From: Paragordius varius
Taxonomy: Eukaryota > Nematomorpha
Reading direction: 5' to 3'
DNA: 64,000 bases
NCBI GenBank assembly: GCA_964247055.1
Contig: OZ176054.1
Span: 13,392,001 to 13,456,000 of the forward strand
The notes beneath the pieces were generated by a model that was given only the letters and a program-made list of their open reading frames with translations, ran no database searches and was not told where the DNA came from. Made by a program: the position numbers and the translations under genes. Every line of letters begins with the position of its first letter. The stretch's first letter is position 1. Shown piece after piece: positions 50,943 to 63,000 of the stretch.

Positions 50943-53900
50943 GGGAATTGTATGCCAAACACATTGGAGAACAGAAATGGTATATTTGTGTAAGCCGGAG
51001 GAATGCTTCCTTACACTATGAACTATTTATCAATTTTACCAAAAATGGGACAGTCGCAAGCAAAAGACAAACAGTAATTTCCAACAAAAATATTTATAAT
51101 CTATACCAGGGGTGTCCAACACAAATGGCTTCGCGGGCCGTTGGAAAATATATGGATATTAACAAATATTTTATTAAATTTTATTATACCTTAGGGTGTA
51201 TGTGACAAAGGCCTTTTGTTAAAAAAATTTACTCGTTCTTTGCCAGAAAATTCGTTCTAAAAAATATTTTTTTCTTACATTCCGTGAAATTTCATGCCAC
51301 GAATGCATATTTATTTTGAATGGCCTGTTGCAGACCCCTGATCTATACCAACATTGTATTTTATATTTGAAATTACACAGAAATGTTAAAATTAAACATT
51401 TTTTTTAAAATGATCCAACTTTTCTTAAATTTTAATTTTCCTAATTCACAAGTATGTAATTAAATTTACCAATTTACCTTTGAGCCAAAACTATGGGTTT
51501 TATTTAAAAAATAAAGGTTAATAAGTAGGTTGTTTATATGGAAAAAAAACATTATCTTTTAGTTTTTGCGTTTTGCCTGTGTAAATTCAATTTTATTATT
51601 CTAATTTTATTTTTTAGTTGCTGGCATTTATTTTTTTATGAAATTTAAATAAATTTTGTAGTAATTCTTTTTATTATTTGTTATACGGATTAGAGCTAAT
51701 TGTTATCAACCATTTTATAAATTATTTTTTAGTTAATTTTTTAGATAATAAATGAAGCTTTGATCACAATAACAGTTATAAAGTGTCAAAATTAATGTCC
51801 ATTATTAAAAAATACAGCCAAGACGTAAAAAAACAATTTTTTTTATAGACAATCATATTTTCTACACAATCTATATAATTAAGTTGTGAAATGTAAAGAT
51901 TAATACCAAAATACATCGTATTTCTTATTTTGCAACGCCAAACGATAGTTTAAACTCAAAAATCATGTTTATAAAAAATGGTTTTCTTTGAAAAAAATAA
52001 TATTTGTCCTTTAATTTTACGTTTTGCATGAATAATTTCAATTTTTGCTATATATATTTATATAATATGTCATAGAATCTTGTTGGAAACTGTTTTTATA
52101 CCCTACTAAATACAAACAACTCTGGGAATTATGCTATCCGTATAAAGGTATTCGAAAATGGGCTCACCAGGAATGATTTGCAATATCCAACCTTTTATTT
52201 ACAATATGGTAAGACGAGACGGTCAGCTATGTATTTATTAAATTTTAAATGGAATTTCGTTGAACTCCTTAAAACTTATATTGTATTTATGAAAATTAAT
52301 TTTAAACGGCTGAAATAATTATAAGTATTGAGGTTGAAATTTTGGTAGCTTATAAAAGTTGTAGGACACAAATTTAAATCCCAAATTAAAAAGAGAGCGA
52401 AATAATATACAGAGGTTGAATTTTATACATGGAGTGGAGAGTAATATCTATGGGGATTTTTTATATTTCAATTATATTCTTATATCTCTAAAAAATGAGG
52501 TGTACGAATTATATCATAACTCCTTCCTTAACAGCTTTAATGGTATTAGCTATGCAAAAAAAGGAAAATTTAAAAATTTTGTTGATTTTTGCAAAATAAA
52601 TTAACTTGCGGTTCTAATAAAACATATTATTTTATAATTTCATATTCTACCCAGCCAGAGCTTTCATCTTATCTTTGTAATTTGCAAATATTTAGGTAAT
52701 TGCGATAATTCAAACCTTGGTCCAACTGCAATTTCAAGGTCTCAATGTTCCCTGGAAGCATTGAATAGCACATGTACGTATGAAATGTGCTTCTTAGACA
52801 TACAAAATCCTTGCGGAATTATTCGGTATTGTTCAGATGCTTGTGCCCAGGGTGTATTTTCCTATCCCCTACCAGTCAATATAATGTGTCGATGTAAGTA
52901 ATTTTAATTACAGCAAAATTACATTTTATTGATGTAATATAAAAAAGTTAGGGACAAATATTTTATAAAGATAGGCATATTTATTCAAACATAACTTTAT
53001 GGGTAGGACCTATCGTTTTGAGATGCGCGAGAAATTTGAAATATAGATGCAGATTGATAACACAGCCAAAAAACTGAAATTATACGGACAAAACTTAAAT
53101 ACATAAAGACAAATATTTATTTCTAAAAGACAACCATACTTTTTCAAACTTAATTTTTCCCACATAAGCTATTTAATTACAATTGTAATAGATAGATTTG
53201 ATTGTGTCACCAATATACATATCAATTTTATAAATGGCAATGTGAAACAATGAGTTTTATTTATAAAAATGGAGTTTTAAAAAGTATGGTTTTATTTTAG
53301 AAAAATTTGTGTCTTTATATTTTTACCGTCCGTATAATTCCAATTTTTAGTGTAATATTTCACGTATATTTTTGTTGCTTACAAACCGTAGCCCTAAAAG
53401 TCTTTTTTATAGCCTTGAATTTTTTACCCAATTATTTAATTTAAAAATAAAGCATGTACAATAAAAACTGAAAATATAGGGACAAAACGTAAAGACAAAT
53501 ATTTTTTTCTAAAAGACAACCATACTTTTTAAATCCTAATTTTAATAAAACTCATTGATTTAAATGGCAAAGAATGAAATAAATTAAGTTTTACTGTATG
53601 TCAATCAGTCAGACATTGTTTAAATAGTATATGGCGCGCACGGCCCAAGGGTCATTAATAAAGACCAGGGCTGGCCAACACACAGCCCACGAAAAAATTG
53701 GAAATCCAAAAATTCCGAAAATATGCCTGCAAAATCTTATTATTAATATTTTTTGAATAATATTTTAGAAATAAGTCTATTTAATAGGTAGGAACTAGAA
53801 AAAATTGGTATATTGCGTTTGCATTTTTTAGTTGTATGTTTGAATCTAATAAATTCCTAATGAAAGCCCACATACATATTTAAGCGACCATCGAGGCCAT

Positions 53901-54292
53901 TTGTTTTGGACACCATTGATATAGAATAGACCATATAGAGATTTAAAAAATCAAAATAATTACTTTTTTATATTTATGGGGTGTGTTATAATTACTTTCT
54001 TTGGTTTTTAGTTATATTAAACATGGTTTTATAATTTGCTTATAGCTTATTTTATCAAATCTATGTTTTTGGCTTTGAATGGATGGACCCTAACAATCAG
54101 TTATGAATCTATACGATCATCAATCATATTCGATCAAATAAGGATACTGGATCGCAATTCAACTGGAATACGCAGAAATTTGATTCAAGTTAGTCTTTAG
54201 TTTGCGTGTATCTACAATTCGGTAATGAGTTTTAAAAAAATTATACTTAATTCAATATTATAAAAGCTTGAAAATTTTGGAAATTAAATTAG

Positions 54293-54323
<31 letters not shown>

Positions 54324-56306
54324 TTCTATGATTATATTATCAATTTTGACATGTATATGCATTGTGTGCAAAATAATTTTTAACAAAAAATATTTTTTTT
54401 CATGAGAAGCTTATGACCAGCGTATTCATTTGCCTCAAAATTTTTTATTTGTTGACAACCTAGTTTTTGAAATATTGAGAAATCGAAATCGGGAAAAAGT
54501 GAAAATTAAGGATAATTCAAAAAAAATGATAAAATCTGAAATATTATCGTTCGTTACCATTTTAGGAGATATTTTCAATATATAAATAGCCTAAAATCAT
54601 ATGGTTAGGATTTCTATAAAATTTCAGATAAGATGGCTTCCTTTGGTAACACTTAAAAGACAAAAAAAATTAAATGAAACTAAATTAAAATAATTTTTTT
54701 AATTATTTACTTCCTAAATTCACTATTAAAATTTTAATATTCATATTTTATTCAGTAAAATAAAACCAAAAATATTGTTTTTTATTTTTGCATTTTTGGT
54801 CATTGGTTTATGAGTGTATAAAAAATTAATTCTGTTTTTTTTTGGATTTTCACATGATTAGGAATTATTAAGATAATTTATGCAAAATAGGATTGAAAAT
54901 TAGTGGAATATCAACCAACAATCCGTACAAATCCCAATACAAATATTAATTTGTCATAAAACAGATTTGTTACAGGAAATTGTAAGGATTTTTGGGTTGA
55001 TATTCCATTACTTTTCAATCCTATTGTGCATAAATTATATACTTAATAATTCCTAATATGTGAGATCCAAAATAAAATATAAATTTTTTATACACTCATA
55101 AACAGATGAAAAAAAATGCAAAAATAAAAAACAATATTTTTGGTTTTATTTTGATATAGAAGTTTATTTTACTGAATAAATTATGAATGTTAAGATTTTA
55201 ATAGTGAGTTTAGGTAGTAAATAATTAAAAAAAATTATTTTAATATAGTTTCATTTATTTTTTTTGTCTTTTCAGTGTGACAAAAGAAAAATGCCATCTT
55301 TTGACCTGAAATTTTATAGAAACCCAAACTATATGAATTTAGGCTATTTATATATTGAAAATATCTCCTAAAATGATCATAGACAATAATATTTCAAATT
55401 TATTCATCCTTAATTATCCTTAATTTTCACTTTTTGCCCGATTTCGATTTTCTCTCAATATTTCAAAAACTAGGTTGTCAACAAATAAAAATATTTGCGG
55501 CAAATGAATACGCTGGTCATAAGCTATCTCATAAAAAAAATCGTTAAATTAAAATGACCCTCTTTTTTGCACACAGTGTACATATATATATATATTCTCG
55601 TGCTGCTAGGCAGCCCAAGGAAGTCCTTCGGATTTCTGGGGAGGGAGCACATTTTTAAGGAGTAAAGGGTCTATTTAACGGCTAATTTGAAAAATCCGCT
55701 GACTAAAATTTTGACTTTTACGGGTAATACTTTAAGCAGCTATTGACCTTATATGGCCTGATAGGTTTTCTGAAATCTAGCCCCAAAATCACGCAATTTC
55801 GATATGACGGTCAGTTTTTCGCAGGTAGCTCCTTACTCAGCAGCTATCATCAATGAAAAGCTTGACTAAATTTTTTGCCTTTTAACAGGGAATGCGTGGA
55901 ATCCTTATTGAATTTTTACGGTCTCATACTTTGGGCGAAAAATAGATTTAAAAAATTATTTTGTGGACTTTGTTTTTTGAAAAAAATGGCATTTTACGGG
56001 GGGAGCGGGTAAAAAGATGGTCCAAATTAAAAAAGCGAGACGACTATGTTCACGCAATCGAAAATAATTAAACAAAAATCATATAAATTAAATAGTCCAA
56101 CACGTTCTCCGGAAAATTGTCTCAAAGGCACGATTTTTGTGGATGTTTTCAAAACCCATTTTTCACACGGGGTGAGTCCGAACTGGGGGCCTATTTCAAA
56201 AAAGGGCGAAGCTTTTGTCTGGGCATTCTTTAATGATTATATATTTTCGATGTTTGGATTTGAATATCCACCGGTTTTCCGGAACAGATCACAAAGGCAC
56301 CACTTT

Positions 56307-56350
<44 letters not shown>

Positions 56351-59300
56351 CTATGATTATATAATTAATTTCGACACCTATATATATAGTTGTCGATTGC
56401 TTCTATACACATTTTGATTGAGCATGTGGCGTCATTTGATATGACTTTGGTTTTTTCCGTTAATTTCGAGGCCATGAGATTGGCTCTCAAAATATAATTT
56501 TTCCAGGAGCCGTTTCAGAAAATATGACGGTATCATCCGCGTATTTAAGGTTATGAATTATTTCTCCGCCTGTTTTTACACCGATACGATTCTAAGTAAC
56601 TAACTTGGACCAGATATGTTCGGTGTGTAGATATTGGATAATAATGGTGAAAGGATGCGCCTTTGATCAGAGGTACCGTCTACTGTTTAAATACATGCCT
56701 CAGAGTTGCTGTATAATTTTATTATTTGAATGAGACCAGGTGTTGTGCCAATTTTTTCCAAAGCTTCTCATAGTGTGTTGTGAATAATCTTGTCAAAGGC
56801 TTTTGTGTTATCAATAAAACAGAGATAAAATGCGTTGTGTTCAATATATTTTCCATGATAATAAAAATAATACAACACTTGAAATTAAACAAAGACTAGC
56901 CATGGCCAGGGCTAAAATGAAATATATCGCAAGATATGGTAGAAAAATAACCAAAACTTCAAAATAAAATTTTTAAATACAATAATATTCCCAATCGCAA
57001 CCTATGGTTGTGAAAGCTGGGTATGCAAAAACTCTAACCAAAAAATTATACAAGCTTTTGAGCAAACCTGTTGGAGGATGGTACTTGGTAAAAAATGGAC
57101 GGACAAACCTACTAATGAATCAATTCAATCACCCTAAAATTCCAAAATGATGACAAAACGGAGATTAGGCAGCTACTTTGGTCACGTCATGAGCAATAAC
57201 GAATTGGAGAAAACAATTATGTTGGGCCTGGTAAAGGATAAACGTAATAGAGTGCACAGAAAAAGATGGTCAAAACAATAAACAGATGAAACCCACCTTA
57301 CAACCTCCTATCTGATCAATTTATCCTCAGACAGATTAGCCTGCAGAAAATTTTTCCAGGAAGTCCAGCAATAAGTTGAATATTAACTACGTTGTCATTC
57401 ATTTATTAATTCATTCATGATTGTATTATATTAAATATCTCTTAAACTTTAATATTTCTGTATTAAAATGTCAGAATAACTTGGGGTTTTTACACAGATA
57501 CTAGAGTCAAAACGGTTCCAATTCCACACAAATTTTTGTTAAAATAAATCTCGTTACAAATTTTTTATTATTGACGTTATAGTTCCATTGCTTTGTTGAA
57601 AAAAAGGCGGGCTCAATTCTCTGCTAATTTTAAAGCAATTTTTCCCTAAATAGTAAATGATTCAAATGGTTAAAAGACATGTAAAATATTTTTTTCAAAA
57701 AACAACTATACTTTAATCTTTATTTTTTCTAATATAAATCATTGTTTTAAAACTACAAATTATAATATAAATATTAATTGGCAACACATCAATTATATAT
57801 TTTACGATTGTAATTTAATGTTTTTTAGGATAAATTAAGGTTTAAAAAATTATGGTTGTCTTTTAAAATATTTGTCGTTATATTTTTACATTTTGTCCGT
57901 ATAATTTCAATTTTACCGTAACTATAATTAAAACTTATATCAAAAAACACCTTTACCTTCTTTTCAAGAACCGATTTTAGTTTTTTATTTCATTTTAAAA
58001 ACGTTTTAAGCTCATTTTTCAGGGCGCGAAAGGCCTAATTAACGCCTAATAAAAAACCGCACGATCTATATTTTTGCCTTGTTACGGGTAATATTTTAAG
58101 TAGCTATTGAGCTCATGTGGCGTGATAGGTTTTCTGAAATTTAACCCAACGGCACGTTATTTCGATATGACGGATCAGTTTGTAGGCGGGTTGCCTTTTA
58201 ACAGGGAATACTGGATTTTTACAGTCTCATACTTTGGGCGAAAATAGACCAAAAAATTATTTTTGTGGACTTATTATTTTTGAAAAAATGGCATTTTACG
58301 GGGGGAGCGGGTAAAAAGAGGGCCTAAATTAAAAAAGCGATCCGACTATGTTCGGCGCAATCGAAAATAAGTAAAAAAATCATATTTGAAATCGAATGGT
58401 CCAACACATTTTCGGGAAAATTGTCTCAAAGACACGATCTTTGTAGACTTCTGTTTTCAAAAAAACCCGTTTCTTACACGGGGTGGGCCGGGGGCCTATA
58501 TCAAAAAAGGGCGAAGCTATTGTCGGGGCATTAAATAATGATTATATTTTTTCGACATTTGGATTTGAATGGGTCTACCCGTTTTCCGAAAACAGATCAC
58601 AAAGCCACCACTTTCCATTTTTATAAATATATAGATTTCTTAAACTATTACCAATTTTTTAAATTATTCGTAGAGAGAAGACACTATAACACTAACCATT
58701 TCCAACAACGAAATAAACTGCTTTTCCTTCAAACTCTATGATGTCCACACAATCGCATCGACTGCCTATGAATTTTGCTTTTTGCGAATAACAGGTAAAT
58801 TTATACAATAAAAAACACCCTTTTAAAGCAATTTTAATATATACAGTAAAATTTAAAATTATAGAGAATAAAAAGATAAAATCTTTACAAAACATATTTT
58901 ATTTCAAAAAGCCACCATATTTTTACAATCTTAACCCCTATAATTTTTAAAATTGTAATAATATTTGAGATAATAAATAATTGAAAAAATATGATTGTCG
59001 TTAAAAAACAATTGTCGTTTAGTTTCCACGTTTTGCCTGTATAATTCCGATATTTTCCTGTAATTTTACACACAATAATGAAAATTGCTAAAACAATAAA
59101 AATTGAAACTATATGGACAAAACGTAAAATTATAAAGGCAAATATTTTTTTTCAAAAGACAACCATACTTGTTCAATCTCGATTTTATTTAATTTATTAT
59201 TTATTTGCCAAATATATATATATAGATGTATATTGGTACAATTAATTATATATACTAGCGTAAATCTCGTGCTGCTATCAGCCCGAGGAAGTCCTTCGGA

Positions 59301-59993
59301 CTTCTGGGGGGGGGGAGGAGAGGTTATTTGAAAAAAGGGACAATAAAATGATCCACATATGTGGATCAGCGAGCCGACTATGTTCGGCGCAATCGAAAAT
59401 AAGTAAATAAAAATCATATTTGAAATTGAATGGTTCAACACGTTCTCCGGAAAATTGTCTCAAAGACATGATTTTTGTGGACTTGTATTTTCAAAAAAAC
59501 CGTTTTTCACACTGGGTGGGCCTTAACTGGGGGCCTATTTCAAAAAAAGGGCTAAGCTATTGTCTGAGTATTCATTAATAATTATATTTTTTCTATATTT
59601 GGATTTGAATGGGCTTACCGATTTTCAGGAAACAGATCACAAAGCCAGCATTTTCCATTTTTATAAATATATAGATGGATGATCGTAAATATATAATATA
59701 TATAAGAATAGATTTTAAAAAGTATGGGTGTGGTCTTTTGAAAATATAAGATTTTTCACGTTTTCTCCGTATAATTATGTATAGAAAAAAAGTTTTTGAA
59801 CTTGGTAACTGTGGAATCCAAACCTTTTGCAACAGGAGGAATGAATTTTCTTTGTGGAAAATGTTTTAAAGATCATTTGAACGAAAATTTGGGTAGCTAT
59901 TTACCCAAATGCATAATGTGTGCAGAATTGGAAGGGAGCTTGGCTTACAATGTAACTCGCATCTTAGATAACATGAGAATATATCATATTTAA
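50943..59993 (+). CDS. Cys-rich extracellular-type protein, six exons, 5' end not found
   Basis: Exons: 50943-51073, 52076-52208, 52696-52893, 54046-54188, 58674-58794 and 59785-59993 (ends in a stop). Every junction is GT-AG and phases agree (first exon needs a preceding phase-1 exon), giving about 311 residues here. The protein has beta-rich segments (GNYAIRIKVFENG, WTLTISYESI, DTITLTISNNE), sequons (NAS, NFT, NGT, NNS, NST, NVT) and an exon with eight cysteines. It ends with CGKC and CIMC 17 residues apart, a possible zinc-ribbon or disulphide pair. No family recognised. The fourth intron is 4.5 kb and holds the foldback palindrome, the inverted LINE and the unclassified repeat. It may be the 3' part of the glycoprotein gene at 28951, with the promethin gene inside an intron. 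Confidence 0.6.
51107..51340. mobile_element. hAT-type MITE with 8-bp target duplication
   Basis: 234 bp starting CAGGGGTGTCCAACACAAAT and ending TTGCAGACCCCTG, flanked on both sides by ATCTATAC. The CAGGGGTGTCCAA end and the CGCGGGCCG motif are typical of hAT elements. It lies in an intron of the Cys-rich gene. Confidence 0.85.
53070..53355. mobile_element. MITE-A copy
   Basis: Left AAAACTGAAATTATACGGAC, right CGTATAATTCCAATTTTTAG. A second, internally shortened copy follows at 53459-53598, ending TTTTACTGTA. Confidence 0.75.
53665..53922. mobile_element. Probable hAT-type MITE remnant
   Basis: Starts CAGGGCTGGCCAACACAC and ends TTTTGGACACCATTG, an imperfect inverted pair. No target duplication is visible. 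Confidence 0.4.
54297..54322. repeat. (TA)n microsatellite
   Basis: A perfect TA run next to the foldback element. Similar TA runs lie at 11042-11068, 35860-35882, 40509-40531 and 56310-56347. Confidence 0.9.
54358..55580. mobile_element. Foldback element: 1.2-kb imperfect palindrome
   Basis: The left arm begins TGCATTGTGTGCAAAA and the right arm ends TTTTTTGCACACAGTGTA. Long matched segments run inward, including GAAGCTTATGACCAGCG with CGCTGGTCATAAGCT and GATAATTTATGCAAAATAGG with its complement. The symmetry centre is near 54965. Arms of about 600 bp cover almost the entire element. A TA at the right end suggests Tc1/mariner type. It lies in the 4.5-kb intron of the Cys-rich gene. Confidence 0.85.
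55593..56316. repeat. Unclassified TA-inserting repeat, longest copy
   Basis: Starts TTCTCGTGCTGCTAGGCAG and ends CACCACTTTCCA, with TA runs on both sides. Shares internal blocks with 58015-58632 (CATTTTACGGGGGGAGCGGG) and 59264-59690 (start TCTCGTGCTGCTATCAG; end AACAGATCACAAAGCCAGC). The open frame at 56046-56417 lies inside it and is not supported as a gene. Confidence 0.7.
56405..57373. mobile_element. LINE remnant with internal inversion
   Basis: On the minus strand, 56858 down to about 56405 encodes reverse-transcriptase palm motifs: CFIDNTKAFDK, KIGTTPGLIQIIK, ILSPLLSNIYT and YADDTVIFSET (frames broken). On the plus strand, 56865-57373 encodes the downstream part: LEIKQRLAMARAKM, FPIATYGCESW, AFEQTCWRMVLGKKWTD and KRRLGSYFGHVM, ending in a stop at 57371. 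The family is an endonuclease/reverse-transcriptase type non-LTR element. The 3' tail is TCATTCATTTATT-like. Several stops and frameshifts make it inactive. Confidence 0.85.
57660..57919. mobile_element. MITE-A copy, left end shortened
   Basis: Recognisable from AAAGACATGTAAAATATTTT to TTTTGTCCGTATAATTTC and the final ACCGTA. Confidence 0.65.
58015..58632. repeat. Unclassified TA-inserting repeat, second copy
   Basis: 5'-truncated relative to 55593-56316. Shares GATAGGTTTTCTGAAATTTA, CATTTTACGGGGGGAGCGGG and the 3' end AACAGATCACAAAGCCACC. It ends about 40 bp before the exon at 58674. Confidence 0.65.
58842..59062. mobile_element. Diverged MITE-A copy
   Basis: Left TACAGTAAAATTTAAAATTA, right CCACGTTTTGCCTGTATAATT and CCTGTA. 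Confidence 0.65.
59093..59782. mobile_element. MITE-A copy split by the unclassified repeat
   Basis: The left half (AAAATTGAAACTATATGGAC to about 59262) and right half (AAAAAGTATGGG to CCGTATAATTATG) are separated by the repeat at 59264-59690. The right end lies directly beside the exon at 59785. Confidence 0.7.
59264..59690. repeat. Unclassified TA-inserting repeat, third copy
   Basis: Starts TCTCGTGCTGCTATCAGCCC and ends in the AACAGATCACAAAGCCAGC / TATAAATATATAG segment. An internal deletion relative to the longest copy is evident. Confidence 0.65.
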
Positions 59994-60014
59994 AAACTTT
60001 ATTTTATATATGCA

Positions 60015-60320
60015 TACAGTAATAAGTTGAATTATACGAAAACAAAATGAAAAAATATAAATACATTTTTTTTTCAAAAAACAAACAACAACCATACTTT
60101 TTTATACCTTATTTTTTGCTATATGAAATATTTTCTTACAATCGTAAACTATATAAATGATTGTGCTACCAATTTACATTTTTATTTTACATTTTGCAGT
60201 TTAAAACAATGAGTTATATTTAAAAAAAATCAACATGCAAAAAATATGGTTGTCTTTTAGAAAAAAATATTTGTACTTATATTTTTACGTTTTGTCCATA
60301 CAATTTCAATTTTTACTGTA
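60015..60320. mobile_element. MITE-A copy
   Basis: Left TACAGTAATAAGTTGAATTA, right TTTTGTCCATACAATTTC and TTTTTACTGTA. Confidence 0.75.
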
Positions 60321-60899
60321 TATTCATCGTGTAGTGTATATTTATATTTGCATTTGCCATTATAATTTATATTTTTGGAGATTATGATATTTTGAATAAA
60401 TAAATCTGGCGTAAGAGTCAATTTTACAGATTTAAAATGAATATTGTCAGTTTACATTTTGTACAAAAAATACTTTTATTTATTAAATTTTTAATAAAGC
60501 AAATTGTAAATTCAAACCTTGTCAAACCATGGCCCTGTATTATTTTAAAAAAAATTGATTTATTTATTTGCACTATAAATATCTGGAAATATGTCAAACA
60601 TCTATGAAATTTGTGTCGGTATATGGTGCATTACCCTTGAAACATGATAATTATCTTTTGCGCCCTTTAAAAAATTACGTGTGGACCACCGTTTTAAATT
60701 AAATAACTCTACATAAAAAATTGGTATTCAGTGTTAAGGTAATTTACCTGCTTAAAATAATATTTCGAGTCACTATGTCACGAGAGAGAAAGTCCTAACT
60801 TTTTAGATTTATTCATAACTTTAATAAATATAGATATAATTTATACAGGTTAACCGAAATGGGAATATTTAGATAAAAGATTGTTTTACTAATGCCTCT

Positions 60900-61497
60900 T
60901 GGCAATTAGACTTGAACAATTCAAGTTGGTCCTTAGATTTTTTTGTTTTGTTTTTAATTTTTATCAATTCGTAAATAATTCATTTATTTTATTTTTTTAA
61001 CCTATTTTTTATTATTTAAAATAAATTTTAAATCGATATCAACTTTTAATCTTTGAGAAAACGTATATCTTTATTAATTTCTTAAAATAATTTTAGATAT
61101 TTATAAGATTTTAACACGAAATAAAAAAATATATAAGTTTTCAGGGTTATTAATTAAATTTTTTTAAAAATAATCAAAAGTCAATAATTTTGTTGAATTG
61201 AAAAAATATAGTTGAAACAAAAAAGTTGTTTTCAATAAATTTTTTTATTTTTAAATGAATAAATATATAATAAATAAAGAAAATTAGGTTATAATAATAA
61301 AATTAAAAAGTAAATGCAAAAATTATGGTTACAAAATTTATAAATTTTAAGGACCAACTTGAACTGTTTAAGGACCAACTTGAACTGTTCAAGGACCAAC
61401 TTGGATTGTTCAAGGGCCAACTTGGATTGTTCAAGGGCCAACTTGAATTGTTCAAGGACCAACTTGAAGTGTTCAAGGGCACTCTTGAAGTGCAAAT
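60900..61497. mobile_element. Third element with the 21-bp array
   Basis: Left part has the inverted unit (GAACAATTCAAGTTGGTCC); right part has six tandem units of AAGGACCAACTTGAACTGTT type at about 61349-61475 and the closing ACTCTTGAAGTGC. The interior matches 700-1050 and 19230-19560. The outer TACAGTA repeats seen in the other two copies are not recognisable. Confidence 0.65.
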
Positions 61498-62240
61498 TAA
61501 AAAATATAACTTGTTCATACATTAAGTAAAAAAACTACTATCATTGCATTTAAAATGAGGGGGTATAAAAAATAACCGGATCAAAAATATATATTCTTAT
61601 CAAAAAAAGTATTATTATCATGGTGCTTTTGGTTTTAGCCCTTATGAGTAATATAATAAAGAGTTGTTTATACTTTTGTGGTAAGAGCCCTATAGAAAAT
61701 GTTTAAATGTGCGCTCATTTTTTTTAAATAAAGCTTTTTTATTGTATGCTAAATGTTTCATTGTAAAAACATTATTAAATTATATCATCATAAACTACGT
61801 ATATCTATATTTTTTATAAATTCAAGCTACCAAAATAGGCTAGTGTTTCAAAACAAGCGCATCAATGCTATAATTGGGCCTTAAAATTTAAATATATGTG
61901 AAATTATGATATCATTTAAAATTATATTAAAAAAAGCATACTTTTGAAGATTTTTTTAGAAAAACTTTGTAGCACACTTTAAATTATTTGCAATCATGAT
62001 GGAAATGGTGGAACAACGCTTTAAAATATTAAAAAGACTTTTTTTATAAAATTAGATGGTACTGAACATTTCTACCACTTAAAATTTTTAAATCAATTAT
62101 TCCTTCATCTTAAAGTAAAAATGTGTTTTGTTACAAAAATAACTAAAAATTAACAAAACCTTAATATTAAAATTATGAGATTATAAAAATGTTCAGCATC
62201 ATTGTATATAGAAAAAATATAATATCTTAGAACATTTTAA

Positions 62241-62801
62241 ACACTTCGATTTTTGAGGTATCTAAATACCCCCAAACTAAATTTAAGTTGAAATTTTTAA
62301 AAAAACTGTCCCAATTTAAATTTATGCTTTTATCCTAAAGATAATCATATAAATAATCCAAAATATCTAAATAAAACTTCGTTATGTAAAAAAATTCCAC
62401 ATCAAATTACTTCGACGCCATTTTTATTTTACAACATTTTTGAAAAATATCGTGATTATTTGATTTTAAAGCTAAAAAGAACGCTATTTTTTTATTTATA
62501 TCACATCTAACATTGATAAAAACAGAAAAAATGGTATTTAGAAATTTTTTAAATTTAGCATGGTCACATGTCATGTTGACTAAAATTTTACCTTGAGGTT
62601 TTACCTAAAAATAAGTAATGTCAAGCATTTTTGTGAAATTTTTTATATAGTTCATTAGCGCTATAAATGTCCAAATTTTTGCCATGGTTTTAATTCATTT
62701 CATATATTTTAATTATTTAATTTTAAACAGGCCTGGGGTATCCAATTACCCCAATTCGAATCGAGGAACTAAAATGAATGTGGTGTATCCAAGTGTTAAA
62801 T
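62241..62801. mobile_element. piggyBac-like MITE, copy 3
   Basis: Left end AAACACTTCGATTTTTGAGG then AAATACCCCC; right end ATCCAAGTGTTAA. The left TTAA has decayed to TTTA. Confidence 0.65.
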
Positions 62802-62842
62802 CGTTTCTAACACACATCAAAAAAATAATAAACAATTAAGAG

Positions 62843-63000
62843 CAGAGGTATTCAAATCGTGGCCATAAAATACTTTTTATAGCCCTGAAGTTTTTACTTT
62901 GAGTTATATCAGAGAATTTTTTAAACCGCATTAGAATTTATCGATATTGCCATAAAACAGTATGTATTGGCCCTTTAAAAAATTATGGCCACCCCCACTG
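62843..63000. mobile_element. Short hAT-type MITE
   Basis: 158 bp starting CAGAGGTATTCAAATCGTGG and ending TTATGGCCACCCCCACTG, flanked by ATTAAGAG on the left and ATTAAGAT on the right (seven of eight bases). Confidence 0.65.

Noticed and set aside
50943-51073. Slight resemblance of the exon (KWYICVSRRN...KNGTV) to the FGF core
   Set aside because: Only a few positions fit, and the downstream phase-linked exons are not FGF-like.
56046-56417. 123-codon open frame
   Set aside because: Lies inside the unclassified repeat and runs into a TA microsatellite; other copies do not keep the frame.
58538-58741. 67-codon plus-strand frame
   Set aside because: It spans the end of the unclassified repeat and reads the true exon at 58674 in the wrong frame.
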